Source: Reyranella sp.
Lineage (GTDB): Bacteria; Pseudomonadota; Alphaproteobacteria; Reyranellales; Reyranellaceae
Direction: 5' to 3'
Assembly: GCF_004296935.1 (NCBI RefSeq)
Contig: NZ_SCVH01000145.1
Coordinates: forward strand, 89,402 to 153,401
DNA length: 64,000 nt
In this document: piece by piece, positions 63,833 to 64,000 of the stretch
Layout: every line of letters begins with the position of its first letter
Numbering within the stretch: the stretch's first letter is position 1
Position numbers and translations under genes: made by a program
Notes under the pieces: generated by a model
What the model saw: the letters and a program-made list of their open reading frames with translations, nothing else
Told to the model about the DNA's origin: nothing
Databases searched by the model: none

Positions 63833-63883
63833 GGCTGATCATAAAGTTGACATTTCAGCAGGTTTTGGGCTATTTTTCTGGCA

Positions 63884-63997
63884 GGCTGGCGCCAGGTGCG
63901 CCGGCCTTTTTCATTCCGGCAAAGACCTGCCCGCGGCCGCCCGCGGGTTCGTGCTCGAAGCACAAGGTCGCCGCCGCGGGTCCTGACCCGTGGACAG
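63884..63997 (+). repeat. Dispersed structured repeat, family R5, copy 2
   Basis: This element has the same blocks as 19346-19478: the hairpin GGCTGGCGC/GCGCCGGCC with five Ts, CCGGCAAAGACCTGCCCGCG, CCGCGGGTTCG and GCCGCCGCGGGTCCTGACCCG. A middle segment of about 19 bases is missing relative to copy 1. Its first hairpin starts 52 bases after senA and may end that transcript. Confidence 0.75.
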
Positions 63998-64000
63998 ACA

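Overview
The window is GC-rich (roughly two-thirds G+C by eye) and belongs to an alphaproteobacterium. The evidence is conserved gene order: trmB, rimP-nusA-ylxR-infB-rbfA, truB-rpsO-pnp, fabI-fabB-fabA next to the haem-binding Fur-family regulator irr, and hslV-hslU. An Irr-type iron control element lies beside irr. The genus cannot be fixed from the sequence alone; a Rhodospirillales/Reyranella-like soil organism would fit (inference). No rRNA, tRNA, CRISPR array, transposase or phage gene was seen.

Layout. 1-4466: a partial and a complete unknown gene, a thiamine-diphosphate enzyme, trmB and an MFS transporter. 4655-16658: the transcription/translation cluster from rimP to pnp, interrupted by a membrane spermidine-synthase-like gene on the other strand. 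16641-17520: a two-gene TumE-type toxin-antitoxin module lying between two copies of the pnp 3' end and terminator. 17533-19767: an intradiol dioxygenase, an esterase-like hydrolase and a structured non-coding block. 19768-23510: fatty acid synthesis genes, irr, and a rubrerythrin with an iron control element. 23594-35437: an Fe-S protein with its DUF3501 partner, two tandem TonB-like proteins, an SH3 protein, a hydroxyacid dehydrogenase, a BrkB-like protein, a PlsB-like acyltransferase, a MAPEG protein, an aminotransferase, a YgjP-type metalloprotease and a D-amino-acid oxidoreductase. 35521-41483: hslVU, an MFS transporter with a coupled 45-residue membrane peptide, a TAP-like hydrolase and an NMO-like flavoprotein. 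41561-44481: a TRAP transporter. 44660-51772: a six-gene hydrogenase-4/complex-I-like operon that lacks the NiFe ligands (Ehr type). 51798-53679: a catalase-like protein and an aldose epimerase. 53738-59579: a minus-strand series (MFS, sterol desaturase, DsrE, methyltransferase, a broken DsrE copy, membrane AraC regulator, desaturase-DUF2147 fusion), with an ArsR-rhodanese regulator diverging from its head. 60408-63832: a transporter with a histidine-rich tail, then senB and senA for selenoneine synthesis, transcribed divergently from overlapping start codons.

The strongest points for follow-up are the toxin-antitoxin module framed by a duplicated pnp 3' end, the overlapping-start senA/senB pair, the DsrE fragment flanking a methyltransferase, the desaturase-DUF2147 fusion, and several families of hairpin-forming intergenic repeats. 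Some of these repeats supply the stop codons of neighbouring genes.
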